A stretch of 64,000 nt of DNA from Corydoras sp. C115 (Eukaryota; Chordata; Actinopteri; Siluriformes; Callichthyidae): positions 50,001 through 114,000 of the forward strand of contig JAFMOC010000240.1 of the NCBI GenBank assembly GCA_019802505.1. The letters run 5' to 3'. Shown one piece after another: positions 43,744 to 55,283 of this stretch (within the stretch, counting starts at the first letter, position 1; the number at the start of each line of letters is the position of its first letter). A model generated the notes under the pieces. It made no database searches, had not been told where the DNA came from, and was given only the letters and a program-made list of their open reading frames with translations. The position numbers were made by a program, and so were the translations under genes.

Positions 43744-44629
43744 GTATTAAACATTGTGACTCGGAGCCAGAGATTTAACTTTCGTTCCTGTACTGTTAAT
43801 ACACGCGGAGACGTTGGGACCCGCGTCACACACTTCCCGTTCAAGTGAACTTAATAGAGATTATTTTGGATTTGGGACAGACCCTGTTCTTGGCTTCACG
43901 ACTGAAACCTCTGAGGGTAGCGTGGATGGAACCCGTTATCACTTCCTTGTCGCGCACTTCATAGTGCACTTGAAAATTAACCACACTGCTGTGCATTGTG
44001 TTGCGGATTAGGACGCGCCCTGAAGCTGGGACCGCGCACCACTGCTTTCTCTGCATATATTCAGAGAATAACTGTTGCACATTGTGTTTTAAAGTTGATG
44101 TTTGAATCTAGTCCCGAAGTGCTTTAAGGGAGGATGTTTGGTTCTCACAATGTTATGGCTGTTTTCGTTTGGACCATTAAGCGTTTATGCTGTTTATTGA
44201 TGACATTCACGGTGATGCTGTGATTAAGCCTTGTTATCTTTTTGTTTTTTTTTATGTAAGACTTGTGTACAGACTGCACCTCATAAGGATTTTTTAATAT
44301 GGTACTTGTTGCCCTGCGGAGTCAGAGTTCGGACACATGTTAAGCCATCGGGGGCGCACATTTTGGGGGTTGTTTTCGTCGCGTCCTTCCCCTCTGTTCG
44401 GGTCGGGATGTGGCGGGGCAGGGGTAGGGGGTGGGTGGGTTTGTTTTGTGGGTTATTTATCTTGTTTTTATTTATTTATGTATCTATTTTCTTTTACTAT
44501 TTTTATTCCCTCCCTCCCCTTTTTTTTTTTTTTTTTTTTTTTTTTTCCCTTCCCCCCTTCCTTCCCATTGCCCTTCTCCCTCAGCCGGCTGTTTTGGCTT
44601 CACACTATTACAATTACAAACTTAATTAA
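43744..44629 (+). other. L1 inter-ORF region
   Basis: 886 bp between ORF1 and ORF2 with a pyrimidine tract (44505-44580, including about 27 T). No protein recognised. Confidence 0.7.
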
Positions 44630-47600
44630 ATGAGTGCACCTCAATCTCTACCAGGCTATAGCCTAAATTTCATATCCTGGAACGTCAGAGGCTTAAATAA
44701 TTCAGTTAAACGTGCCAAAATTTTTGCTCATCTCAAATTATTAAACGCTGACATTATATTCCTACAGGAGACACATCTTGAGAATGGACACCACAACAAA
44801 TTGAAATGCTCTTGGATTGATAGTTTTTATCACTCTAAATTCAGAACTAAAAGCAGAGGAGTAGCAATCCTTATTAGAAGTGGGGTCTCGTTCGATGTAG
44901 ATGATGTTATTGTTGACGTAAATGGAAGATTTTTAATAGTCCGTGGAAAATTGTGTAATGTTCCAGTTCTGCTTGTGAATATGTATGCCCCAAATTGTGA
45001 CGACCCGGGTTTCGCTCACAAGCTATTCCAATCTTTACCTGATTTGCACACTCATTCTTTGATACTAGGGGGGGGGACCTAAATTGTACAATTAATCCAA
45101 CTCTCGACAGATCAGATTCGCGTGCTATACCCCGCTCCTTACTTTCTGAAGCGTTGGCTGACTTTATGTCTACTAATGGTCTCCTTGACCCTTGGAGATT
45201 TTATAACCCACAAGCTAAGGTTTTTTCATTCTACTCCCACCCACACAGAGTTTATTCACGTATTGACTACTTTTTTATTGACAATTCTATTATTTCAAGG
45301 GTTCAACATATCAGCTACCACCCAATAGTTATTTCAGATCACGCCCCGGTAGCACTTAGCATTAATTTTCCAAAAAATTACAGGTTTACTACTCCGTGGA
45401 GGTTAAACACACTCCTATTATCTGATAACGCTTTCAATAATTTTATTTCATCCTCAATAGATGATTATATAGCTCTTAATAAAAGTGATTCAGTTTCTTA
45501 CTCCCTTTTATGGGAATCACTTAAAGATTATCTGCGAGGCCAAATTATATCTTACACATCGCATTCGAACAAAACGCGTAAGCTCAAGTTGCAGACTTTG
45601 CTAACTGATATCGCTAAAGTGGATGAACTTAATTCAGCGAACCCGTCACCCCAGCTACTGAAACAACGTTTGGAGTTACAAACAGAGTATGACTTAAATT
45701 CCACAGCCGAAGTTGAGAAGCTCCTCCTTCGTACACGGAGTGCATTTTTTGAGCACGGCGACCAACCCTCAAGACTGCTAGCACATCAGCTGAGGGGAAC
45801 GATGGCCTCACGCTCCATTTCTCGTATTGTTGATTCCGCTGGTGAGCTCTGTACAGACCCGCTGGCCATAAATTCCGCTTTTAAGGATTTTTATGCAGCA
45901 CTGTATCAGTCCGAATCTTTGCCTGATAGCCTAGAGATGTCGTCCTTTTTTGACAATTTGGGGCTTCCAACTTTGGGCCCGAGCGTGGCTGGTGATCTTG
46001 ATTCCCCCTTAACTTTGGCTGAGATTATTAGTTCTATTAACAATATGCAAACCAGTAAGGCACCGGGACCAGATGGTTTTCCGGTCCAATTTTTCAAAAA
46101 ATTTAAGGACAAGTTGGCGCCGTTGCTGTTGGCCGTGTTTGACGAGTCCCTGAGCTCGGGCTCTCTTCCACCAACTTTACGGGAGGCATCTATATCTCTT
46201 TTACTAAAAAAGGATAAAGATCCAACATCGTGCTCCTCATACAGACCGTTGTCCCTCCTGAATGTCGATGTCAAAATTTTAGCTAAGGTTTTGGCCTCAC
46301 GTCTTGAGGATGTACTCCCGGATTTAGTTTCACATGATCAAAATGGTTTTGTCAAAGGTCGTCATCTTTTCTTTAATGTTCGCACACTTCTAAATGTGGT
46401 TTATTCTGATCATTCCCTTTCTGTTCCTGAAGTCATAGTATCACTGGATGCTGAAAAAGCATTCGATCGGGTCGAATGGGAATATCTTTTTACAGTTTTA
46501 CATCGATTTGGATTTGGCGAGAAATTCATATCCTGGATTAAATTACTTTATACACGTCCCCGAGCTAGTGTGCGTACGAATAATTCTAATTCGGAATACT
46601 TTACATTGTCACGTGGGACTAGACAAGGTTGCCCTCTCTCTCCGTTGCTGTTTGCTCTAGCTATCGAACCACTTTCCGTGGCACTAAAATCGCTCACATC
46701 ATTTCGAGGTCTATCTCGGGCTGGGGTGGATTTAAAATTGTCATTATATGCGGATGACCTACTTCTATATGTGTCCGATCCAGCTAACTCTCTTCCCCCC
46801 ATTCTTACACTTCTTAAGACATTTGGCACATTTTCAGGTTACAAGGTTAATCTCCAAAAAAGTGAATGTTATCCTGTTAACGTTCTAGCTTTAAGTCTAA
46901 ATGTGCCATTCAAATTGACACCAGACGGCTTTAGATATCTAGGTGTTCATGTTTCCCGCACTTTGCCGCAATTGTTTGGTGCGAATTACTCCGTGCTGAT
47001 AGATAAAATAAAAACAGACTTACAGAGATGGAGATCTCTTCCCCTTTCGTTAATCGGTAGGATAAATGTCATTAAAATGAATGTAATGCCAAAGTTTCTT
47101 TTTTTGTTTCAAACTCTTCCATTGTATTTACCAAAAACTTTCTTTAAAAAGTTGGACCAGCTCATTTCTACGTTTTTGTGGGAGGGACGGGTTCCCAGGG
47201 TAGGTAAATCTCTGTTACAGAGATTCAAATTTGAAGGAGGCCTTGCACTGCCTAATTTTAAATATTACTACTTTGCAGCGCACATCCAAAAGTTACTGTG
47301 CTGGCTTCACTCCCCTGATCTACAGTGGGGCACACTGGAGACCCATTCTTTTAAATCTTCATCCGCACTGGCACTGATGGCTTCGTCCCTCCCGCTCAAA
47401 CTGTCCAATTACACAAAAAAAAACCTAGTGCTTTCTACTCTACGTATCTGGGTGCAATTTAGAAGGTGTTTTGGATATACAACACCCTCCTTGTCATTGC
47501 CCATTTTAAACAACCATTTGTTTCCTCCGCGCAGGGTGATTCGTGCTTCCAAACATGGCACAACAGGGGTATTAAATGTCTTCGAGACCTTTAAAAACCA

Positions 47601-48429
47601 AGTTCTTTGTTCTTTTGGACAGTTATCATCTGAGTTCAATCTCCCAGCTTCACATTTGTTTCGTTTTTTTCAAATCAGACACTGTCTTTCCTCTCTTTTT
47701 TTTGATTACATTCAGCTTCCAAGTGCTCCACCTTGGGATGACTTTTTGACATTGAATCCTCTTGAAAAGTCTTTTATATCCAGGATTTACTCCAAACTTC
47801 TGGAGCTAGATGCACCGATGATTGATAGGGCTAAATTTGCTTGGGAGCGAGATCTAGCGAATACTTTTACTGGGCGGTGGTGGGACAGAGCAATTAATGC
47901 GGTTCGCCGCTCTATCCCATGTGCAAGGCTACAATTAATACAGTTTAAAGTTTTACATAGGGTCCATCGTTCAAAGTCTCAGCTCGCCAAATTTTGCCCT
48001 GACTCTGTCAGAGATGTTTGTGACAGGTGTGGAGCCTCTCCTTGTGATTTGGGACATATGTATTTTTTCTGTCCTGCGCTTCGGAGGTTTTGGAGCGGGT
48101 ATTTTGATGCTATGTCAAAGGTCCTGGGGACCACTCTGGAAATGTGTCCCTGGGTGGCGATATTTGGTCTCCCCCTTAACGAATTCCTGTACAGCGCTAC
48201 AAGGTTAGATGTATTGTCTTTTACCTCCCTGGTGGCCAGGCGATGCATTCTAATGCTTTGGAAGTCGTCAAGCCCCCCTTCGATTTCTGTTTGGCTACGA
48301 GAAGTCTTGCGATTTCTTAAATTTGAGAAAATTAGATTTACTCTAAAGGGGAATACGGAAAAGTTCCATAAGAAGTGGTATCCCCTCTTGGATTACTTTA
48401 GGTCGCTGAAGACAGCCCCAGCCGACTGA
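44630..48429 (+). pseudogene. L1 ORF2 endonuclease-reverse transcriptase, one frameshift
   Basis: The endonuclease starts LNFISWNVRGLNN, with LQETHL (catalytic Glu) and NMYAPN. The frame is shifted in a run of nine G (45068-45076) inside the GGDxN motif, whose Phe is replaced by Leu. The downstream frame is open from 45077 to 48429: SDHAPV (45340), RT motifs KAPGPDGFP (46060), YRPLSLLNVDVKILAK (46240), SLDAEKAFDRVEW (46440, first Asp), GTRQGCPLSPLLF (46620), YADDLLLY (46750, catalytic), and a C-terminal zinc-binding zf-RVT region near CDRCGASPC...HMYFFC (48020-48070). A single slip separates it from a complete 1270-residue protein. Confidence 0.92.
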
Positions 48430-48706
48430 ACCCCCCCCCCTTCTATTTTTATTTATTTATTTTTATTTTATTTATTTATTATTGTTATTATTATTTATTT
48501 ATTTATTTATTTTTATTATTATTATTATTTTTTTTCTTTTTATTCTAGGAGGTTGGGTTTGGGTGGGAAGGGATAGGGTTGGAAAATATAAAAAAAAAAA
48601 AAATGGGGGAAGAGAAGAAGAAGAGAAAGGAATATAAGGAATGTGTGTGAAATTGTTTGTGTATGTAAAGATTCTTCTTTTTCCTCAATAAAAAGACTTA
48701 TAAAAA
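48430..48706 (+). other. L1 3' UTR and poly-A
   Basis: Contains (TTTA)n, then TCAATAAAAAG (polyadenylation signal near 48686-48692) and a short A run before the TSD. Confidence 0.85.
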
Positions 48707-48949
48707 AAAAATCTCTGATCATTCATATTTTGTTTTTGTAACACATTTATTGTTATTACATGCAATATATTTAAATCTATTTATTTCACAAATTTTGACA
48801 CATACAAGGAAAGTGGTTCATTTTTCAACACATTCTATGCTATTTTTTCCCTTATTTATTATCCCTTATTTTATTATTATTATTAATTTTTAATTATTTA
48901 TTTAATTTTTTTGAAAATAATAGATGGACACAAAAATATTTAAAGGTCC

Positions 48950-49522
48950 AAGACCACATTCTATCTGATGTTGAGTCTGATGTTGATCTGAATGATGATG
49001 ATTATAAAATAGAGGATCTAGATTATCTAGATTATCTATGTTTTTTTAGCCCATCCAAACAGTAGATTCTGGAGAAACATCTTTTGAGTCAATGGATGAT
49101 GAGGACATAGTCTCAACAAGTTTATCTTCTAAACCGCCACCCCGTAAGAAAAAGATGAAAGAGGAAAAACTCCCTGAAAACAATTTCCCTAGAGGAGCCA
49201 GAGGACACACGTAACCCTACTTCACCCATAGGCCTAAGCAAAGGCAGGGAGAAAATCTAGAAACATGAAGACATTGGGACATTACAGGTTCCTGATTCAA
49301 GATTTGAGCTCCCTGATGCTGTTAAGACACCATTCCAGTACTTCAAAACACTCTTCACTGACAATATGATTGAACATATTGCGCAACAAACAAATCTGTA
49401 TTCTGCTCAAGAGTTAAGGGAACCAATCAAAACTAGTCCACAAGAGATTGAAGAGCATTTGGCAAAGCTAATGCAATGTCTTAATGCAAACCAGCAATGC
49501 TTCATAGCATACCACAAGAAAT
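48950..49522 (+). pseudogene. piggyBac transposase N-terminal remnant
   Basis: An acidic leader (SDVESDVDLNDDDY-like), a basic RKKKMKEEKLPENN patch, then LPDAVKTPFQYFKTLFTDNMIEHIAQQTNLYS, the start of the DDE_Tnp_1_7 domain of piggyBac transposases, and SPQEIEEHLAKLM. It contains stops and frameshifts. The catalytic Asp residues lie beyond the preserved part. Confidence 0.82.
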
Positions 49523-49699
49523 AAACTGGGTCCAACGCTGAAAAACCATTAGTGCTGTTGTACATCACACAAGAGTATTTAAAAAAAGGCACAAAAGTTA
49601 ACAAAGTTAGCATGTTATTGCACTTTATTATTGCTTTTTATTGTTGTTGCTACTATTTGTTAATGTTTTATTATTATTATTGTTAAAATTTTCTGATTT

Positions 49700-50070
49700 T
49701 GGGGAGACACAGTGGCTTAGTGGTTTAGCATGTTCTCCTTTCAGCGCTAGGGATTCCTGGTTCAAATCCCAATCTGGGTGGAGTTTCCATGTTGTCCCTG
49801 TGTCCACGTGGGTTTCTTCCAGGTTCTGCAGTTTCCTTCCAGAGCCCAAAAACATGGATCAAGGTCAATTGAATTCTCCACATTGCCCCATATAGAGTGT
49901 GTTTGTGTGTATGTCTGTGTGAGTGAGTGTGTGCCCAGTGATAGATTGCCCCCCTGTCCTGGGTGTATCTGCTCAGCGCCCGAAACTTTCTCCCCTGGAT
50001 GGGCATGGGGAACACCCCCCCACCATAACCCTAATATAGGATAAAGAGGAAGATAATGGATAGATAATGG
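49700..50070 (+). mobile_element. V-SINE in the piggyBac element
   Basis: Full-length layout with head CAGTGGCTTAGTGGTTTAGC, central block and GGATAATGGATA tail. Moderately diverged; TSD not clear. Confidence 0.87.
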
Positions 50071-50355
50071 ATAATATATGACAACCTTGGAGACATCCCA
50101 CTTCTCTAAAAAGTCAAAAAAACAAAGAGTTAACATGTCATTGCCCTTTGTTTAATTTTTTTTTTTTGTATTTCTGGTTCTTGTTCTTAGTTTTACCATA
50201 GACTGCCATCTCAACCGTTTGGTAGAGGTGTGTATTTTGAAAACTGGGGGGTATATTTAAAAAAAAAACACCAATTGTTTTTATTAATGCCCCAAACATA
50301 TAAAAAAAAGAAATAAATAATTTTTCCTTTGCTTTTTTCTTGGTGAGGACATTAA

Positions 50356-51199
50356 AGGGCTAGCAGCAGCATTTTGAATTAACTGCAACCGGCTACGAGC
50401 AGACATGCTGAGAGAGGAGAACAGGACATTACAGAAGTCTATACGAGATGAGATAAACGCATGTACCAGCATCTGTAGTTCTGCGTTTGAAACTATAGAC
50501 CTCAGTTTACTGAGATTCCTCAAATGAAAAAACACGATCTTGACAGCCATTTAAACTGACTGAACGACCATCATTAGGGTTAGCTGAAACATATAACTGT
50601 GTATCATCTGCATATGAGTAGAGGAAGTAAATATAATGAAAATAATAATGGCCCCAGAACCGACCCCTGTGAAACCCCACAGGTTAAAGGAGCAGACTCA
50701 GACATAAAGTCAGCAACAGTCACTGAGAAGCTTCTTTCGGTAAGATAAGACCTAAACTAGTCGAGTGCTATACCAGAAATGTCTACCCAGTCTACCTGTT
50801 TATCAGTATCTGATGATCAACAGTATCAAACGCAGAACTAAGGTCCAACAATATCAACACTGAGCAGTCACCCGAAACAGCAGACATTAAAAGATCTTTC
50901 GAGACTCTCAAGAGAGCAGTCTCAGTAGAGTGCCTCTTCCGAAACCCCGATTGGAAACTGTTTCTCTAATACAGCAGTGAGTTTTTTCTAAAGTTTTGGA
51001 CAAGAATGGAAGTTTTGAAATAGGCCTATAATTCTTAAGCACTGCCTGATCTAGGTTTGATTTTTTTAATAGCGGCTAAACAGTGGCATGTTTAAAATAA
51101 GATGGAACACAGCCTGTAGAAAGTGAGAAGTTTACAATAGCCAGTAGAGCAGGGCCAATACTAGCTAAAACCTTCAGGATTAAGTTAGTCGGTATCACA
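50356..51199 (-). pseudogene. L2-like LINE reverse transcriptase segment
   Basis: Antisense reading gives KRHSTETALLRVSKDLL and LLDLSSAFDTVDHQILI (about 50815-50960), then YADDTQLYVSANPND (about 50570-50615), with stops and shifts between. These are the two catalytic Asp regions of a LINE RT. Confidence 0.85.
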
Positions 51200-51204
51200 T
51201 CCTG

Positions 51205-51573
51205 TGTCAGAGTTGGGAGTGCTAGGCCACTCCCCCCTGTTTTCGTTTCGGTTTTGGCCGTTCTGGGTTCCTGTAGGTAGGGCCCATCCCCTAAAGCTGG
51301 GATTGGGTCCTACCTAATCACATGTGGCCTGCTGACTACAGCAGTCAGCAGGCCAGCATTATATATTTATGCATTACGCTTATGTTACGTTGAGTTTTGT
51401 ATTTGCTTTGTTTTCAGTTTGGCGTCGCGTTGACGCTTTCTTTTCGGTTTTGATTTGCGTTTTATTTAATAAATCTCATCTTGCTTCTTACCTGGTCGCC
51501 TGGCTCACTCATTACTGACTACATCGCACCGCGCAGTGCCGCCTTTGGATGGACTGCGCCACCCAATGTAACA
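51205..51573 (+). repeat. 5' LTR
   Basis: TGTCAGAG ... TGTAACA, 369 bp. It contains TATATATTTATG (about 51361) as a TATA-like box, AATAAA (51469) and a hairpin with 12-bp arms at 51326-51337 / 51343-51354. Confidence 0.93.
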
Positions 51574-51643
51574 GAATCCTGGCCTCATCACCGGGCGAAG
51601 TCCAGGAGTCCCCGTCCGGGTAAGCGCCTCTGTTTTTTTTTTA

Positions 51644-52969
51644 TTGTGGTTTCCGCTGCCGAGTATCCCGTCTCGCGGTCGGTTGGAGGTTGGAGCGAGG
51701 GGAATTCACAGCGTTCCGGAATATGGGGAGATCGTGCTCCCTCTCTCGGCTCCGATCAAGCTGACGGCACCATGCGACGGGGTGGCTTTGAAGCCACTTC
51801 CGTACATTATCGGCTGTTGCAGGGTGTTTGAATTGGTGACCAGTCGGGAGCTGTCAGACAGGGAGAGGGTGCAGTTCTACCTCTCCCGACTCCTAGCCGT
51901 CAGAGTGCCGCTTCGCGAGCTGCCTCGCTCCGCCAGTAATCCGGCCCGTGTGTCGCCGTGCGTCATTAGCAATCTGCCGCTCACCGCCTGTAAGCAGCCG
52001 TGCTTCGTCAGCAATCCGCCGCTCGTCTCAAGCGTTCCGCCGTTTGTTCTCAGTGATCCGCCGCTCACCGCCAGCGTGCCGCTCCGCGAGCCGTCCGGCT
52101 CCGCCGGTAATCCACCCCGTGATTCGCCATTCACCACCAGCGATCCGCTGATCACCACCAGGGTTCAGCCGTCAGCGTGCTGCCCCGGGAGCCGTCCCGC
52201 GGCGTCAGCGATCCGTGCCGCGCCATCTGTACACCTTGCAGGGTTCGGGGCATCGATTCGGGCTACAGGTTCCGGTTTGCGTCTGTCCCGTCCTGAGCCG
52301 TCCCTGATCTGTTCGGGTTGCGTCCGGTGCTCAGTTACCGCCTCGGTAGACCAGGACCTATTTCTATGTGGGATTGCTGTGGTACTGGCCATCTCTTTTT
52401 GTGTCCAGGAGGCGGAGAGGAAAGAGGCTGGGAGACTAGGCAAAGTGTCCAGTGCATCACCTGAGTTGCAGTCCAGTGGTCCGATGAGGAAGCAGTGGTC
52501 GTCTATGTTCCCCGCTCTAGACCAATTAACCACGGCTCTGGACCATTCCTCACCCGCTCTGGACCATAATTCGCCCGCGCTGGACTGTTTGCCCCTTGTT
52601 CGGGACCATCCACGTCCCGCTCTGAACAGTCTTCCACCTGCTCTACACAGTCTGCTCTCCACTCTGGACAATGTGCCACCCGCTCTGGACAAGGTGCCCT
52701 CCGTACTGGACAGTTTGAAAGCCGCTCAGGAGACACGGGTCTCTACGCCAGACATCCAGCGTTTGGACAAAGACTTTGCTACGCTCATGTCTACTCAGGT
52801 CACCTCTGCGGATGCGTGTACCCCGGTTGCCCCTGCCCTCGCGCTCTCAAAGGGTCCTCAAGGGGTCACGTCACCCTGGCATTCTCAAGGGGTCACGGAG
52901 CTGCTGTGCTCTCAAAGGGTCACGTCGCCCCCGCATCCTCAAGCGGTCACGTCCCTCTCGCGCTCTTAA
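51644..52969 (+). pseudogene. gag-position reading frame of unknown function
   Basis: Open for 441 codons from an ATG 71 bases after the 5' LTR. There is no recognised retroviral-type domain. Residues 85-190 are Ser/Pro-rich degenerate repeats (SNPPL, SDPPLTA), about 225-265 include a hydrophobic stretch (LFLCGIAVVLAISFCV), about 285-350 are 7-residue repeats (DHSSPAL type), and the end enters the 27-bp minisatellite. The same blocks occur at 25157-25803. It may be real gag-like coding sequence or just open repeat DNA; I cannot tell. Confidence 0.55.
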
Positions 52970-53640
52970 GGGGTCACGGCACCGCCGCGCTCTCAAAGGG
53001 TCTCGTCGCCCCCACATCCTCAAGGAGTCATGTCACCCTCGCGCTCTCAAGGAGTCACGTCGTCCCCGCATCCTCAAAGGGTCATGTCTCCCTCGCGCCC
53101 TCAAAGGGACATGTCGCCTCCGCATCCTCAAGGGGTCACGTAACCCTCGTGCTCTCAAGGGGTCACGTCGCCACCACGCTCTCAAAGGGTCATGTCGCCC
53201 CTGCATTCCTCAAGGGGTCACATCGCCCTCGCGCTCTCAGAGGGTCACGTTACCTCCGCACTCTCAAACCGTCACGCTTCCCTTGCGCTCTCAAGGGGTC
53301 ACAGCGCCGCCACGCTCTCAAAGGGTCTCGTAGTCCCCACATCCTCAAGGGGTCACGTCGCCTCCACGCTCTCAAAGAGTCACGTCGCCACTGCGCTCTC
53401 AAGGGGTCGCATCGCCTTCGCGAGTTAGATGAGCCTTGCCGGTTCACCGCCCTCAGAAGGTCACGTCGCGCTCTCAAAGGGTCACGTTACCTCCGCACTC
53501 TCAAAGGGTCACGCCTCCCTTGTGCTCTCAAGGGTTCACGGCGCTGCCGCGCTCTCAAAGGGTCTCGTCGCCCCACATCCTCAAGGGGTCACTTCGCCCC
53601 CGCGCTCACAAAGATTCACGTCGCCACTGCGCTCTCAATG
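52850..53640 (+). repeat. 27-bp coding minisatellite, about 29 units
   Basis: The unit is roughly CTCAAGGGGTCACGTCGCCC plus seven variable bases, nine codons long. It is broken once by an unrelated stretch at about 53418-53460. Units alternate two subtypes (ending near CGCATC or CGCGCT), implying a 54-bp higher-order unit. It is open for long stretches in three plus-strand frames. Confidence 0.9.
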
Positions 53641-53657
53641 GGGGGGGGGGGGCGATA

Positions 53658-54043
53658 TGTCAGGGTTAGGAGTGCTAGGCCACTCCCCCCTGTTTTTGTT
53701 TCGGTTTTGGACGTTCTGGGTTCCTGTAGGTAGGGCCCATCACCTAGAGCTGGGATTGGGTCCTACCTAATCACATGTGGCCTGCTGACTACACTTAAGT
53801 GTGCATGCGCCCTGAGTCAGCATGCCAACATTATATATTTATGCATTACGCTTATGTTACGGTGGGTTTTATATTTGCTTTGTTTTCGGTTTGGTGTCGC
53901 GTTGACGCTTTCTTTTCGGTTCTTTTGCATTTTATTTAATAAATCTCATCTTGCTTCTTACCTGGTCAACTGGCTTGCTCATTACCGACTACATCGCACT
54001 GCGAAGTGCCGCCTTTGGACAGACTGCGCCACCCAATGTAACA
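53658..54043 (+). repeat. 3' LTR
   Basis: TGTCAGGG ... TGTAACA, 386 bp, preceded by a G-rich tract (53640-53654) acting as polypurine tract. It differs from the 5' LTR by many substitutions and an insertion after GACTACA. Confidence 0.93.
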
Positions 54044-54046
54044 TCC

Positions 54047-54486
54047 TGTCAGAGTTCTCCCGCTGCCGGAGGAAACGAGGGAAGCATGGTTCTTGAAACA
54101 AAATAATAGTAGTTTATTGACTCCTACATGGAGCAAAAAGGGGAACAACCCCAACAACGAAGATAGCCACAGTCTGTATATCAGTAGGCGATGACGTAAC
54201 CAGGCATCACGGCTCGGAGTCCCGAAGCCTCTTACATCATCCTTGAGTAGCGTCCTAGAGAGAGGTAGCCGATCAGCTGAGTGAACGCAAGCAGCATCGC
54301 GAGTGAAGTTACGCACTCTGACCGAACCACAAAGCACGCAAAAAACTGCACTGGAGAATCAGGGACGGCAGCTTAAGAAGCGGCTGCCACTGATGAGGCG
54401 CACCTGAAACTAATAATCAGGAGAGGGTGATCGGTGATTGGCAGGATGAGCGGCAGGTGTGGTAATGGGTGTGTGTATGTGTGACA
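54047..54486 (-). repeat. solo LTR invaded by the element at 51205
   Basis: Ends TGTCAGAG and GTGTGACA form a terminal inverted repeat. Duplication catcc at 51198-51202 and 54487-54491; the first two bases of the LTR (51203-51204) are stranded left of the inserted element. AATAAA and a likely TATTTA-poor promoter lie on the minus strand, so I assign minus. Confidence 0.85.
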
Positions 54487-54490
54487 CATC

Positions 54491-55035
54491 CAAAGTCTAC
54501 ATGATGGCTTTAGTTTTTTAGTCACATCCAGCAAATTGTCTAAGCTGATAGACTGAAAGGAATCTAAAACAGAAAGAGAGGATGTGTGGCCAATAGGGGA
54601 CACACCTGTCACTGGTCTAATACTGGACCTAATGGCCATGACCTTATCTACAAAAAATGAGAGAAACTTATTACAATCATCGATAGAAAAACATCGCAGT
54701 TCAACTGGTGGTGGGGCAACAATATTATTGATGGTATTGAATAAAACCGTATTTCTTTTAGAACATAAAATCAAATTAGAAAAGTATGCATACCTAGCAT
54801 AATTAACAAGAGCATTAAATGAACAACGAAGTTCTTTAAGGTACAAGCGATGTACTTCCAGACTAGTGGCTTTCCATAATCTCTCAGACCTATGACACAT
54901 CTGTCTTAGAGAATGAACCTCATCAGTCTTCCATGGAGTTTTATTATTTATAGGCCTATACTTTATTTCAAAATCAAAGCACAACTTTGCAGAGAACTGG
55001 TTGACTGATTTTTGATCGATAATGCGAGTAGACAA
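54491..55035 (-). pseudogene. L2-like LINE linker and RT start
   Basis: The minus frame encodes TPWKTDEVHSLRQMCHRSERLWKAT, YFSNLI and LFNTINNIV, the linker typical of L2-like proteins, then LLDVTKKLKPS before the solo LTR at 54047-54486. Confidence 0.83.
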
Positions 55036-55283
55036 GGTTCTTTTAGGACAGAGATGGTCAGTGTTACAAGAAAGATTGAAAAAGATGCATTTATGATCTT
55101 ATTAACAGATCTTCACTGTACAAGTGATCCACATGTAGCCCCAGGGAAAACACTAGGTCTAAGGTATACCCACCTGCATGGGTGGCACCTGTAACAAACT
55201 GCTCAAAATGAAAAGATTCAACAATATTAAGAAATTCCATAGCTACACTATCTAGGCTGTTGTCTATATGCAAATTAAAATCT

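Larger units (their letters stand above)
42749..48706 (+). mobile_element. L1/Tx1-type LINE, near full length, exact TSD
   Basis: ORF1, ORF2, 3' UTR and poly-A are all present. The duplication aaaaatctctgatcat occurs at 42733-42748 and 48707-48722 (the A-rich start merges with the poly-A). The 5' end CACTTCCGGTTTCCGC is GC-rich like an internal promoter. Damage is limited to one slip and one stop in ORF1 and one slip in ORF2. It is nested inside the piggyBac element and so is younger than it. Confidence 0.93.
42281..50351 (+). mobile_element. piggyBac element between TTAA sites, carrying L1 and V-SINE
   Basis: TTAA at 42277-42280 and 50352-50355 flank ends CGTCCT and (reversed) TGTCCT. The motif CTCAACCGTTTGGTAGAG occurs just inside both ends (42288 and 50208) and inverted near 42640. 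It holds a piggyBac transposase remnant (48950-49520), an L1 (42749-48706) and a V-SINE (49700-50070). Without the nested inserts it is under 2 kb, so it is a deleted copy. Confidence 0.82.
51205..54043 (+). mobile_element. non-autonomous LTR retrotransposon with two LTRs
   Basis: 5' LTR 51205-51573, internal 51574-53657, 3' LTR 53658-54043, 5-bp duplication tcctg at 51200-51204 and 54044-54048. No reverse transcriptase, RNase H or integrase is present, so it must be moved by another element's enzymes. It is inserted two bases inside the solo LTR at 54047. Solo and fragment copies of the family lie at 20952-21488 and 25157-25803. Confidence 0.92.

Noticed and set aside
43363..43844. Minus frames opposite L1 ORF1
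   Set aside because: Shadows of the ORF1 coding region.
45122..45328. Short plus frame beside L1 ORF2
   Set aside because: Alternative frame over the endonuclease coding sequence of ORF2.
52165..53477. Minus-strand Arg-rich frames across the LTR element interior
   Set aside because: They arise from the same stop-poor repeats read backwards; no independent support.
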